From positions 1-8,319 of the forward strand of contig JAEDOJ010000055.1 in the NCBI GenBank assembly GCA_016302015.1: 8,319 nucleotides of DNA, given 5' to 3'. The position numbers were made by a program, and so were the translations under genes. This document shows, one piece after another, positions 1 to 6,668 of the stretch. Numbering within the stretch: position 1 is the stretch's first letter; every line of letters begins with the position of its first letter. The notes under the pieces were generated by a model. It made no database searches and was not told the origin of the DNA. It worked only from the letters and a program-made list of their open reading frames with translations. Origin of the DNA: Oscillospiraceae bacterium. Its GTDB lineage: Bacteria > Bacillota_A > Clostridia > Oscillospirales > Oscillospiraceae.

Positions 1-159
1 GAAAAAGGCGGACAGGAAGAGGAGGAACCCTCCTCCAATGGCAAGGGTGACCAGACTTTCCACCAGAGCCGCTACAAATTCCGCCTTGTGAGAGGGACGG
101 TTATTTTGGGGAATAACCACCTCCTCCGGCAGATAAGGTACTAAATCAATACGGTTCAT
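1..159 (-). CDS. N-terminal fragment of a probable membrane protein (runs off the window edge)
   Basis: The 53 visible codons start at an ATG (complement of 157-159) preceded by an AAGGGAG ribosome binding site about nine bases upstream, and stay open to the window edge. The first ~28 residues are polar and begin MNRIDLVPYLPEEVV. A hydrophobic run follows from about residue 30 (ALVESLVTLAIGGGFLLFLS) and looks like the first transmembrane segment. There is no classical signal peptide, because the hydrophobic part lies too far from the start. I do not recognise the family from this much sequence. It is transcribed divergently from the alpha/beta hydrolase gene, sharing an 80-base intergenic region. 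The coding call rests on the start, the binding site and the membrane segment; the function is unknown. Confidence 0.7.
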   Translation of the reverse strand, partial: MNRIDLVPYLPEEVVIPQNNRPSHKAEFVAALVESLVTLAIGGGFLLFLSAFF

Positions 160-193
160 ATATTTTTCTCCCTTCATAATTTATTGTAAGCCC

Positions 194-202
194 ATTCTAT
201 CA
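194..202 (-). promoter_or_regulatory. Possible extended -10 promoter for the left-edge minus-strand gene
   Basis: Read on the minus strand these bases are TGATAGAAT, an extended -10 (TGn plus TAGAAT, one mismatch to TATAAT), about 35 bases before the start codon. The -35 region at normal spacing (GATTTA) is poor. The same TGATAGAAT occurs upstream of the truA block, which supports it slightly. The call is weak. No convincing promoter was found in this gap for the plus-strand hydrolase. Confidence 0.3.
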
Positions 203-240
203 AAATTACAGACCAATAAATCGGACTGGAGGATCGTTTT

Positions 241-1149
241 ATGAAAGAATTTGAATATCCGTCCAAGGACGGCGGGATGATTCACGCCTACCGCTGGGAG
301 CCGGAGGGCAAGCCCATCGCCATGGTGCAGCTGGTTCACGGCATTGCCGAGCATATGCTTCGCTACGAGGACTTTGCCAGATTTTTGACTTCCAAAGGTC
401 TTTTGGTCATCGCCGAGGATCACATGGGTCACGGCAAGTCCCACGGCACCGCTGCGCCTCTGTATTTTGAGGGCGGGTGGACGGCCGCCGCCGACGACAC
501 CTATGCTCTGCTGGAGCTGACGAAAAAAGAATATCCCCAGCTTCCCTGTTTGATCTTCGGCCACAGCATGGGCTCCTTTTTGACCAGAACCCTCCTGTTC
601 CGTCACCCGGAAGCAAACTGGAGCGGGGCGGTGATCTGTGGCACGGGCTGGCAGCCCTCCCTTGTGCTGACAGCAGGCCGAGCCGTTTGCGCCATGGAAT
701 ACCGCCGTTTGGGAGCGACAGGTCACAGCAATTTGCTGAAAAATCTGATGTTTGGGGCATACAATAAGAAATTCAAGCCCACCAGAACCCCCAACGACTG
801 GATCTGCGCCAACACAGAAGTGGTGGATCGCTACACCGCCGATCCGCTCTGCGGCGCAGACGCCACCGTAGGTCTGTGCCGGGATATGCTGCAAGGCATT
901 GCCATGATTCAAAAGAAGGAAAATCTGGCCGCCATGCCCAAGAATCTGCCCGTCTTCTTTATCGCAGGCAAAAAAGACCCGGTTGGAAACATGGGCAAGG
1001 GCGTGGAGCGAGCCTTCCGGGCCTTCCAAAAGGCCGGAATGTCCCACGCCTCCATGAAATTATATGAGGGTCGTCATGAAATTTTGAATGAGAAGAACCA
1101 CAGGGAAGTTTACGAAGATGTGTGGGAATTTTTTAGAAATTGTCTCTAA
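241..1149 (+). CDS. Alpha/beta hydrolase, monoacylglycerol lipase / lysophospholipase-like
   Basis: A 302-residue cytoplasmic serine hydrolase of the Hydrolase_4 (serine aminopeptidase S33) type, a group that includes monoacylglycerol lipases and lysophospholipases. Visible landmarks are the oxyanion-loop motif LVHGIAEH (31-38), the nucleophile elbow GHSMGS (107-112, Ser109), the acid in AGKKDPVG (Asp246) and the base in EGRHEILNE (His279). The order and spacing fit a complete catalytic triad, and the length is normal for the family. There is no signal peptide or membrane segment. The ATG follows GGAGGA (228-233) by seven bases. It seems to be a single-gene unit, since the next gene has its own promoter. 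The likely reaction is hydrolysis of an ester such as a monoglyceride or lysophospholipid. The family is secure; the substrate is inference. Confidence 0.9.
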   Translation: MKEFEYPSKDGGMIHAYRWEPEGKPIAMVQLVHGIAEHMLRYEDFARFLTSKGLLVIAEDHMGHGKSHGTAAPLYFEGGWTAAADDTYALLELTKKEYPQLPCLIFGHSMGSFLTRTLLFRHPEANWSGAVICGTGWQPSLVLTAGRAVCAMEYRRLGATGHSNLLKNLMFGAYNKKFKPTRTPNDWICANTEVVDRYTADPLCGADATVGLCRDMLQGIAMIQKKENLAAMPKNLPVFFIAGKKDPVGNMGKGVERAFRAFQKAGMSHASMKLYEGRHEILNEKNHREVYEDVWEFFRNCL

Positions 1150-1172
1150 TTTATTTCTAAATTGTTATTTTT
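1132..1172 (+). terminator. Weak candidate terminator at the end of the hydrolase gene
   Basis: A perfect 9-base inverted repeat (TTTAGAAAT at 1132-1140, ATTTCTAAA at 1153-1161) spans the stop codon and is followed by a T-rich run ending in seven Ts. The stem has only one G-C pair and a 12-base loop, so it would be unstable. It is placed where a terminator is expected but is not strong on its own. Confidence 0.3.
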
Positions 1173-1204
1173 TTCCAGCTTGAAATGTGACTTGTCTGCT
1201 TCGC

Positions 1205-1233
1205 TTGACAAAATTATTCCTGTCTGTTACCAT
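1205..1233 (+). promoter_or_regulatory. Sigma-A-type promoter of the SLH-lysozyme gene
   Basis: A perfect -35 box TTGACA (1205-1210) is followed after 17 bases by a -10 box TACCAT (1228-1233, four of six matches). The expected transcription start is near 1240, giving a leader of about 25 bases with the AGGAG site at 1253-1257. Its position shows that the upstream in-frame GTG at 1187 cannot be the usual start. Confidence 0.75.
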
Positions 1234-1264
1234 AGGTACCACAAAAATCGACAGGAGTGAAGTT

Positions 1265-2671
1265 ATGCGACGAATCCTACTCAGCCTGACGCTGATTCTC
1301 TGTCTGCTGCCCGGTCTGATCCTTCCCGCCTTTGCGGAGGAGGCGACGTTGGAAACCGACTACCCCTCAGACTGGCCGGAGCTTACACCGCTGAAGATCA
1401 GCGAGGACTGTGTTGAATTTATCAAGAAGAACGAGGGCTTTGCGGAATATCCCCTGTGGGACTACGGTCAGTACAGCGTTGGCTACGGCTCCCTCTACGA
1501 CAAAGATAAGAATCCCATTCCCCTTTCCTCCCCCATCACCCGGACGGAGGCAGATTACCTTCTGCGGTATTATCTGGCCACCTTCGAGGAGCAGGTGGAC
1601 AAGCTGCTGGAGAAGTCCACCGTGGAGCATACCCAGTCTCAGTACGACGCCATCATCAGCCTGACCTATAATTTAGGCCCCCAGTGGATGTCCCCGGAGT
1701 ATAAAATATATCAGTACATACTCTACGGCGGCTTCACGGAAATGGATTTTGTCAATACCATAGGCAGCTGGTGCAATGCCGGCGGCGGCGTGCTCATCGG
1801 CCTGTGCAACCGTCGGATGGAAGAAGCAGATATGTATCTCAACGGGGACTACGCTCTGAAGAACGCAGCCTACCGCTGTCTGATCTTCAACGCCTCTCCG
1901 GGAAAATCCAACGATACCGTGGAATACTACAAAGCCGGAGAGCCTCTTGGCCGCCTGCCCGGCGCCACCCGGGAGGGCTATCATCTGGAGGGCTGGTATA
2001 CAAGAGCCAGCGGCGGCGACCGGTATACGGTGGACACCATCGCTCCCCAGGACATCAACGAGAGAGTGCGTATGGCCTATGCCCATTGGGCGGAGGGCGA
2101 TCCCGATCCGGATGATCGGCCTGAGATTCCCGGACTTCAATTTTCAGATGTTTCTGAGGGTTCCTGGTACTATCCCTGGATCACGGCAGCGGTGGAGCAG
2201 AACCTCTTCAGCGGCGTCAGCAACACCGAATTTGAGCCGGAGGGCACCATGACCCGGGCCATGCTGGTGACGGTTCTCTACCGGGCAGCAGGCTCCCCCG
2301 ACATTTCGGTTCTCCTGCCCTTTACGGACGTTCCCAGCGGGCAGTGGTATTCCGTTCCAGTCCAGTGGGCATACACCGTAGGCGTGGTCAACGGGATGTC
2401 GGAGACGGAATTCGGCACAGACCTTCCCATCACCAGAGAGCAGCTTGCAACCATGCTCTATCGGTTTGCAGAGTATCAGGAGGAGGACACCTCCGGCCGG
2501 GCTGCCCTGACCGGCTTCACGGATGAGGGAGAGGTCAGCGAGTTTGCGGTGGAGGCGCTGCAGTGGGCGGTTTCTGAAGGGATTGTCAACGGCGACGCTG
2601 GCTTCCTCCTGCCCCTGACCAGCGCCACCCGGGCGGAATGTGCCAAAATGATCGTTGCGTACATGAAATAA
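1265..2671 (+). CDS. Exported GH24 (phage-type) lysozyme with InlB-type repeat and three SLH domains
   Basis: A 468-residue secreted cell-wall protein. Residues 1-24 form a signal peptide (MRRILL, hydrophobic core, cleavage after AFA). Residues ~45-195 match a GH24 lysozyme: catalytic Glu57 in KNEGF, Asp66 nine residues later as in T4 lysozyme, then YSVGYGS, the helix SQYDAIISLTYNLG (125-138) and NRRMEEADMYL (182-192). The usual Thr is Ser71, and the usual His of GYGH is Ser76. Residues ~205-275 resemble a Listeria-Bacteroides/InlB B repeat (GEPLGRLP, REGYHLEGWYT, YAHW). Three SLH domains follow (~291-343, 351-404, 415-468) with TRAM, TREQ and TRAE motifs. It should cut the MurNAc-GlcNAc bond of peptidoglycan while bound through SLH to secondary wall polymer. 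The ATG at 1265 has AGGAG seven bases upstream and starts the signal peptide directly. The domain calls are firm; activity is inferred. Confidence 0.93.
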   Translation: MRRILLSLTLILCLLPGLILPAFAEEATLETDYPSDWPELTPLKISEDCVEFIKKNEGFAEYPLWDYGQYSVGYGSLYDKDKNPIPLSSPITRTEADYLLRYYLATFEEQVDKLLEKSTVEHTQSQYDAIISLTYNLGPQWMSPEYKIYQYILYGGFTEMDFVNTIGSWCNAGGGVLIGLCNRRMEEADMYLNGDYALKNAAYRCLIFNASPGKSNDTVEYYKAGEPLGRLPGATREGYHLEGWYTRASGGDRYTVDTIAPQDINERVRMAYAHWAEGDPDPDDRPEIPGLQFSDVSEGSWYYPWITAAVEQNLFSGVSNTEFEPEGTMTRAMLVTVLYRAAGSPDISVLLPFTDVPSGQWYSVPVQWAYTVGVVNGMSETEFGTDLPITREQLATMLYRFAEYQEEDTSGRAALTGFTDEGEVSEFAVEALQWAVSEGIVNGDAGFLLPLTSATRAECAKMIVAYMK

Positions 2672-2674
2672 TTT

Positions 2675-2711
2675 AAAAACGCCTTGGCGAATTTTCCGTC
2701 AAGGCGTTTTC
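2675..2711 (+). terminator. Rho-independent terminator after the SLH-lysozyme gene
   Basis: AAAACGCCTTG (2676-2686) pairs perfectly with CAAGGCGTTTT (2700-2710). The stem extends inward by a G-T and two G-C pairs around an AATTTTC loop. The A run on the left and T run on the right could let it work on both strands. It starts four bases after the stop codon and separates the lysozyme from the truA block. Confidence 0.9.
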
Positions 2712-2736
2712 AGTCCGCTTTATGGGACTGTATTTG

Positions 2737-2745
2737 TGATAGAAT
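2737..2745 (+). promoter_or_regulatory. Extended -10 promoter candidate for the truA-cca block
   Basis: TGATAGAAT is an extended -10 (TG one base before TAGAAT), 32 bases before the start codon of the 44-residue protein and just after the preceding terminator. No good -35 box lies at 15-18 bases upstream (GCTTTA), which an extended -10 can tolerate. As the only promoter-like sequence between the terminator and the block, it is the best candidate. Confidence 0.5.
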
Positions 2746-2777
2746 CAGCGCAGAAAACAGGAAAGGAACTGTGAGCT

Positions 2778-2912
2778 ATGCGCTGGAATATCGTATCTGT
2801 CAGAGGACATTATGAGGTTTATGCTGCGGACGGGAGTTTTCTCTTCTCCGCGGATACCAAGGCTGAGATTGCGGAGGAATTGGAAGATTGGCAGGAAGAA
2901 CTTATCGCCTGA
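2778..2912 (+). CDS. Small 44-residue acidic protein ahead of truA
   Basis: A short reading frame from ATG at 2778 (AAAGGA about ten bases upstream) to TGA at 2910. It begins MRWNIVSVRGHYEVY, continues DGSFLFSADTKAEIAEEL, and ends in EDWQEELIA. The first half looks like two or three short beta strands and the second half like an acidic amphipathic helix. No signal peptide, metal motif or membrane segment is visible. It fills the space between a likely promoter and truA and overlaps truA by 25 bases, and its 3' end contains the truA ribosome binding site, so translation of the two may be coupled. I do not recognise a named family and propose no function. That it is a real gene is inferred from the start signals, promoter placement and protein-like composition. 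Confidence 0.65.
   Translation: MRWNIVSVRGHYEVYAADGSFLFSADTKAEIAEELEDWQEELIA
2873..2878 (+). promoter_or_regulatory. Ribosome binding site fixing the TTG start of truA
   Basis: GGAGGA lies inside the 44-residue coding frame, ten bases before the TTG at 2888. No in-frame ATG exists near the truA N-terminus, and the protein aligns with TruA from its first residues, so this site decides the start. Confidence 0.7.
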
Positions 2913-3631
2913 CCGTAAGCTATGACGGCACCAGATATCGTGGCTGGCAGCGGCTGCCGGACACGCCCCTGACCATACAGGGAAAAATCGAAGGAGCATT
3001 GACGGAAATTTTCGGTCAGCCCATTGAAATCAGCGGCAGCGGCCGAACCGATGCCGGGGTACACGCTCTGGGGCAGGTTGCCTCCTTTCAGGCGCCTCAA
3101 AAGCCGGTGGATTCTGTTTTGTCCCAGCTTCGCCAGCGTCTGCCGGAGGATATCGGCGCCGTGGCTCTGGACTACGCCGGGGACCGCTTTCACGCCCGGC
3201 TCAGCGCCACAAGGAAGACCTATGCCTACCGAATCTGGAACAGTTCCTCCCCGGATGTGTTCGGACGGCGGTTTCGGGTAGCACTGCCTCAGAAATTGGA
3301 TCGTCCTGCCATGGAGGAAGCCATGAAATTCTTGGAGGGTACCCACGATTTTCTTGCCTTCTGCTCCAACAAACATTTCAAAAAATCCTCCCTTCGTACT
3401 TTATATTCCATGGAATTGAAGCAAAACGGAGACGAGCTGTGTTTTTTCATAACCGCCGACGGTTTTCTCTACAACATGGCAAGAATTTTGGTAGGAACAG
3501 TTCTGGAGGCGGGGCTTGGGAAGCGCAGACCGGACAGCATTCCCGAACTATTTGAAAGCCGCTGCCGGGAAAACGCCGGAGAAACCGCTCCGGCCAAGGG
3601 CTTGTGTCTCATGGAGGTATTTTATTCATGA
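2888..3631 (+). CDS. truA: tRNA pseudouridine(38-40) synthase TruA
   Basis: A 247-residue cytoplasmic enzyme that isomerises uridines 38, 39 and 40 of the tRNA anticodon arm to pseudouridine. The N-terminus RTYRLTVSYDGTRYRGWQ (4-21) is the TruA signature. The catalytic motif SGSGRTDAGVHALGQV (49-64) carries the essential Asp55. RKTYAYRIW (109-117) holds the conserved active-site tyrosine. GTHDFLAFCS (151-160) and DGFLYNMARILVGT (191-204) are family core motifs. The length is normal for TruA (about 240-270). Translation seems to start at TTG 2888, inside the preceding small gene. Its stop codon overlaps the next gene's start in an ATGA, so all are probably on one transcript. Identification is secure; only the exact start has some doubt. 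Confidence 0.96.
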   Translation: MAGRTYRLTVSYDGTRYRGWQRLPDTPLTIQGKIEGALTEIFGQPIEISGSGRTDAGVHALGQVASFQAPQKPVDSVLSQLRQRLPEDIGAVALDYAGDRFHARLSATRKTYAYRIWNSSSPDVFGRRFRVALPQKLDRPAMEEAMKFLEGTHDFLAFCSNKHFKKSSLRTLYSMELKQNGDELCFFITADGFLYNMARILVGTVLEAGLGKRRPDSIPELFESRCRENAGETAPAKGLCLMEVFYS

Positions 3632-3978
3632 ATATTCAGATTTTTGGAAAATCCAAGTGTTTTGACACGAAAAAAGCGGAACGATTCTTCAAGGAACGGC
3701 GGATCAAGGTGCAGAATATTGATTTGGTGCGCTATGGGATGTCCGGGAAGGAATTTGACAGCGTGCTTCGAGCCGTAGGCGGGGTGGACAAGCTGGTAGA
3801 TTGGGAGAAAAGTTCTCCGGAGATCGACCTGATGCGTTATATGGATAGCACGAGGGACAAGGAGGACAAGCTCTTCGATTATCCTGAACTGATGAAAACC
3901 CCCATTGTCCGCAACGGAAAAAAGGCCACCGTAGGGTATTGCCCGGAGATTTGGGAAACATGGATCAAAGAAGGTTAA
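3628..3978 (+). CDS. ArsC/Spx-family thioredoxin-fold protein (arsenate reductase-like)
   Basis: A 116-residue protein of the ArsC/Spx/YffB group. The N-terminus MNIQIFGKSKCFDTKKAERFF gives the beta strand, a single active-site-type Cys11 and the following helix. LMKTPIVRNGKKATVGY (88-104) is the ArsC-family signature with cis-Pro92 and Arg95, which corresponds to the arginine near the arsenate site. The loop CFDT has one cysteine, unlike the CxxC of Spx; a second cysteine is Cys105. The ATG at 3628 has GGAGGT nine bases upstream and overlaps the truA stop by four bases; an upstream GTG at 3604 is less likely. With no arsenic-resistance gene nearby and tRNA-processing genes on both sides, a role in arsenate reduction is doubtful. 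The fold is secure; the substrate is unknown. Confidence 0.88.
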   Translation: MNIQIFGKSKCFDTKKAERFFKERRIKVQNIDLVRYGMSGKEFDSVLRAVGGVDKLVDWEKSSPEIDLMRYMDSTRDKEDKLFDYPELMKTPIVRNGKKATVGYCPEIWETWIKEG

Positions 3979-5327
3979 AAATTCAACTTCCGGCGGCGGT
4001 ATCCGCCCTGCTAAACCGGCTGAAGCAAGCCGGTTTTTCTGCCTATGCGGTGGGCGGCTGCGTCCGTGACAGTCTTTTGGGGAAGGAGCCTCAGGATTGG
4101 GACATCTGCACCTCTGCCCGTCCGGAGGAAACCCAAGCCTGTTTTGCTTCGGAGCGCACCCTCCTGACCGGAGCAAAATACGGCACGGTCACGGTAATTT
4201 ATGAAAATTTCCCCTATGAAATCACCACCTTCCGTGCCGAGGGCGGGTATTTCGATCAGCGTCATCCTGACCGGGTGCGCTTTCTGACCTCGCTGGAGGA
4301 AGACCTGTCCCGGCGGGATTTCACGGTCAACGCCATGGCTGCGGATCAGGACGGCTGGGTTACCGACTGCTTTGGCGGTGTGGAGGATCTGGAAAACAAG
4401 CTGATCCGCTGTGTGGGCCGACCGGAGGAACGGTTTCAGGAAGACCCTCTGCGGATAATCCGGGGCTTGCGCTTTGCCGCCAGGCTGGGCTTTTCCATAG
4501 AGAAACACACCGCCGCCGCCATTCATCAAGGAAAGGACAGCCTGAAAACCGTGGCGGCGGAGCGTCTGAGGAAGGAATTGACCGGCCTGCTGTGCGGAAA
4601 GGCCGCCTCTGAAATTTTGCGGGCATTTTCCGACGTTCTCTGCGTCCTCATCCCGGAATTTCAAGCCGCCATCGGCTTCAAGCAGTACAATTTCCACCAT
4701 GAAAAGGATGTCTGGGAGCATACGCTGGGGGTGGTGGAAGCCATCGAAGCCGACGAGATTTTGCGGTTGGCGGCTCTGTTCCACGACATTGGGAAGCCCT
4801 CCGTATTTTCCATGGACAAATGTCTGATCGGGCATTTTTACGGTCACGCCCTTGTCAGCGCCGCCATGTGCGAAAAAATTCTGCGCCGCCTGCGTTTTGA
4901 TCACGAGACCTTGCAGGAGGTGGTGCTTTTGGTGCGAACCCACGGCTTCTGTCTGGAAGTTGGAAACGAAAAACAGCTTCGCAGGCTGGTCTCCCGGTAC
5001 GGCGAGGCCACCGTTCGCAGGCTGATCTCCCTCCGCAGAGCCGATGCCATCGGTCAGCGAGCCTCCCAAAGGCAGTGGGCAGATCGGAAGGCCGCCCTCT
5101 GCCGCTCCATGCTGGAAAAACTCCTTGGGGAAGACGCCTGTCTCTCCCTTCGCCAACTGGCAGTGAATGGAAAAGACCTGATGGCGCTGGGGATTCCTCA
5201 AGGCCCTGAGATTGGCGTTCTCCTCCAACGGCTTCTGGACGGAGTGGTTGAGGGCGCCATCCAAAACCAGCGGGAGGAACTTATACAATATGCACAATTA
5301 TTCTACTCCAAGCAGGAATCACATTGA
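3960..5327 (+). CDS. cca: CCA tRNA nucleotidyltransferase with HD domain
   Basis: A 455-residue class II nucleotidyltransferase that adds or repairs the 3' CCA of tRNA. Motif A is VGGCVRDSLLG with metal ligands Asp47 and Asp49 in QDWDIC. LSRRDFTVNAMA (116-127) is motif B. EDPLRIIRGLRFAARLGF (161-178) covers the EDxxR nucleobase-recognition motif (Glu161, Asp162, Arg165). The middle carries an HD phosphohydrolase domain: His254 in VWEHTLG, HD at 275-276 in LFHDIGKP and Asp362. The C-terminal NGKDLMALGIPQGPEIG (403-419) is typical of HD-type CCA enzymes. The ATG at 3960 lies in the last codons of the ArsC-like gene (19-base overlap) with GGAGA ten bases upstream. A poly(A) polymerase or A-adding enzyme has the same architecture. 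No second tRNA nucleotidyltransferase is visible, so CCA addition is the default call. Confidence 0.92.
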   Translation: MDQRRLKIQLPAAVSALLNRLKQAGFSAYAVGGCVRDSLLGKEPQDWDICTSARPEETQACFASERTLLTGAKYGTVTVIYENFPYEITTFRAEGGYFDQRHPDRVRFLTSLEEDLSRRDFTVNAMAADQDGWVTDCFGGVEDLENKLIRCVGRPEERFQEDPLRIIRGLRFAARLGFSIEKHTAAAIHQGKDSLKTVAAERLRKELTGLLCGKAASEILRAFSDVLCVLIPEFQAAIGFKQYNFHHEKDVWEHTLGVVEAIEADEILRLAALFHDIGKPSVFSMDKCLIGHFYGHALVSAAMCEKILRRLRFDHETLQEVVLLVRTHGFCLEVGNEKQLRRLVSRYGEATVRRLISLRRADAIGQRASQRQWADRKAALCRSMLEKLLGEDACLSLRQLAVNGKDLMALGIPQGPEIGVLLQRLLDGVVEGAIQNQREELIQYAQLFYSKQESH

Positions 5328-5352
5328 CACTTTTTCTTTTGCCTGTTAGAAT
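5324..5352 (+). promoter_or_regulatory. Consensus promoter of the guanine deaminase gene, overlapping the cca stop
   Basis: TTGACA (5324-5329) and TAGAAT (5347-5352) are separated by exactly 17 bases, and TG at 5344-5345 adds an extended -10. The TGA stop of cca lies within the -35 box. The expected transcription start is near 5359, leaving a leader of about 30 bases with GGAG at 5376. This is the strongest promoter match in the window. Confidence 0.85.
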
Positions 5353-5387
5353 AAGATATTGGAATGATGTAAAAAGGAGACGATCTC

Positions 5388-6659
5388 ATGAAGAATTTTG
5401 TTTTAAAAGGCAACATTGCTTATTCTGAGAACCCCGGCACGATTCGGCTGGTGCCTCAGGGTTATCTGGTCTGTGAAAACGGCCTCTGCGCCGGTGTATT
5501 TGAGACTCTGCCGGAGCGGTACGCTTCCCTTCCCCTCACGGATTACGGCGATCAGATGATCATCCCCGGCATGACGGACTTGCATATCCATGCGCCCCAG
5601 TTCTCTTTCCGTGGTCTGGGTATGGATATGGAGCTGCTGGACTGGCTGAACACCTATACCTTCCCCGAGGAAGCGAAGTATGCCGGGCTGGAGTACGCCG
5701 ACCGTGCTTACAGTCAGTTTGCCGACCATCTGCGCCGCAGCGCAACCACCCGTGCCGCAATTTTCGGCACCATTCATGTCCCCGCCACAGAGCTGCTCAT
5801 GGACAAGATGGAGGCCAGCGGTCTGGTGTCCTATGTGGGTAAAGTCAACATGAATCGAAACAGCCCCGATTACCTCTGCGAGACCAGCGTGGAGGCCGCC
5901 ATGGCAGACACGGAGCGCTGGATCTGTGAAACCAGAGAAAAATATGCCAACACCCTGCCCATTCTGACTCCCCGCTTCATTCCCTCCTGTACGGACGAAT
6001 TGATGCGGGGCCTGCGGACGCTGGTGGAAAAATATCACCTGCCCGTCCAGAGCCACCTGTCTGAAAACTTTGGGGAAATCGCGTGGGTGCAGGAGCTTTG
6101 CCCGGAATCCCGGTTCTACGGCGACGCCTATGACCGTTTCGGCCTTTTTGGCGGCGACCACCCCTGCATTATGGCGCACTGCGTCCACAGCGGCGACAGC
6201 GAGATGGAGCTGATTCGGAAGAACGGGGTCTATGTGGCCCACTCTCCCCTGTCCAATTCCAATCTGTCCTCCGGCGTCGCCCCCATTTCCAAATATTTGG
6301 ACGAAGGTCTGAAGGTAGGTCTGGCGTCTGACGTTGCCGGTGGTGAAAGCGAAAATCTGTTCTATTCCATCGCCGCTGCGATCCGGGCTTCCAAGCTTCG
6401 CTGGAGACTGCTGGATCAGGAGGTCAAGCCCCTGAGCGTGGATCAGGCCTTCTACATCGCTACCCTTGGGGGCGGCAGCTTCTTTGGCAAGGTGGGTTCC
6501 TTTGCGTCGGGCTTTGAGTTCGACGCTCTGGTTCTGGATGACACCCGTCTGGATCATCCCCAGGAGCTGACCTTCCGTGCCCGTCTGGAACGCTGCCTCT
6601 ATCTGGCAGATGACCGTGAGCTGGCGGCCAAATACGTCAGAGGGACAAAGGTGTTTTAA
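5388..6659 (+). CDS. guaD: Guanine deaminase (amidohydrolase superfamily)
   Basis: A 423-residue cytoplasmic zinc enzyme that deaminates guanine to xanthine and ammonia in purine salvage or catabolism. MIIPGMTDLHIHAPQ (57-71) gives the HxH zinc ligands His66 and His68. YVGKVNMNRNSPDYL (149-163) is a guanine deaminase hallmark. QSHLSEN (221-227) supplies zinc ligand His223 and catalytic Glu226. MAHCVH (262-267) supplies His264. LASDVAGG (312-319) supplies Asp315, the remaining metal ligand and proton shuttle. The length matches the family, and no key residue is missing. The ATG follows AAAAAGGAGA with eight bases between GGAG and the start. It has its own consensus promoter and a strong terminator, so it can act as a single-gene unit, with possible read-through from cca. 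No purine permease or xanthine dehydrogenase gene lies beside it. The family is secure; related purine or pterin deaminase activity is less likely. Confidence 0.93.
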   Translation: MKNFVLKGNIAYSENPGTIRLVPQGYLVCENGLCAGVFETLPERYASLPLTDYGDQMIIPGMTDLHIHAPQFSFRGLGMDMELLDWLNTYTFPEEAKYAGLEYADRAYSQFADHLRRSATTRAAIFGTIHVPATELLMDKMEASGLVSYVGKVNMNRNSPDYLCETSVEAAMADTERWICETREKYANTLPILTPRFIPSCTDELMRGLRTLVEKYHLPVQSHLSENFGEIAWVQELCPESRFYGDAYDRFGLFGGDHPCIMAHCVHSGDSEMELIRKNGVYVAHSPLSNSNLSSGVAPISKYLDEGLKVGLASDVAGGESENLFYSIAAAIRASKLRWRLLDQEVKPLSVDQAFYIATLGGGSFFGKVGSFASGFEFDALVLDDTRLDHPQELTFRARLERCLYLADDRELAAKYVRGTKVF

Positions 6660-6668
6660 CCCAAAGTC

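Noticed and set aside
21..36. GGAGGA/TCCTCC inverted repeat near the left edge
   Set aside because: A 6-base stem inside a coding frame that encodes a Gly-rich membrane segment; it is probably chance.
181..1047. Long minus-strand open frame opposite the hydrolase
   Set aside because: Lies antisense to a complete, recognisable hydrolase; it has no family motif and no ribosome binding site.
1187..1264. GTG at 1187 as an upstream start for the lysozyme
   Set aside because: The extension would contain the promoter and push the signal peptide inward; ATG 1265 has a good ribosome binding site.
3604..3627. GTG at 3604 as start of the ArsC-like gene
   Set aside because: ATG 3628 has GGAGGT at proper spacing and gives the normal family N-terminus.
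3939..3959. TTG at 3939 as start of cca
   Set aside because: ATG 3960 has a usable ribosome binding site, and the extra seven residues match nothing in the family.
4011..5297. Minus-strand open frame of about 428 codons opposite cca
   Set aside because: Explained as an antisense shadow from codon bias in cca; the composition is repetitive, with no recognisable domain.
5328..5387. Purine riboswitch ahead of guaD
   Set aside because: The gap is 60 bases and filled by the promoter and ribosome binding site; there is no room for an aptamer, and no hairpins were seen.
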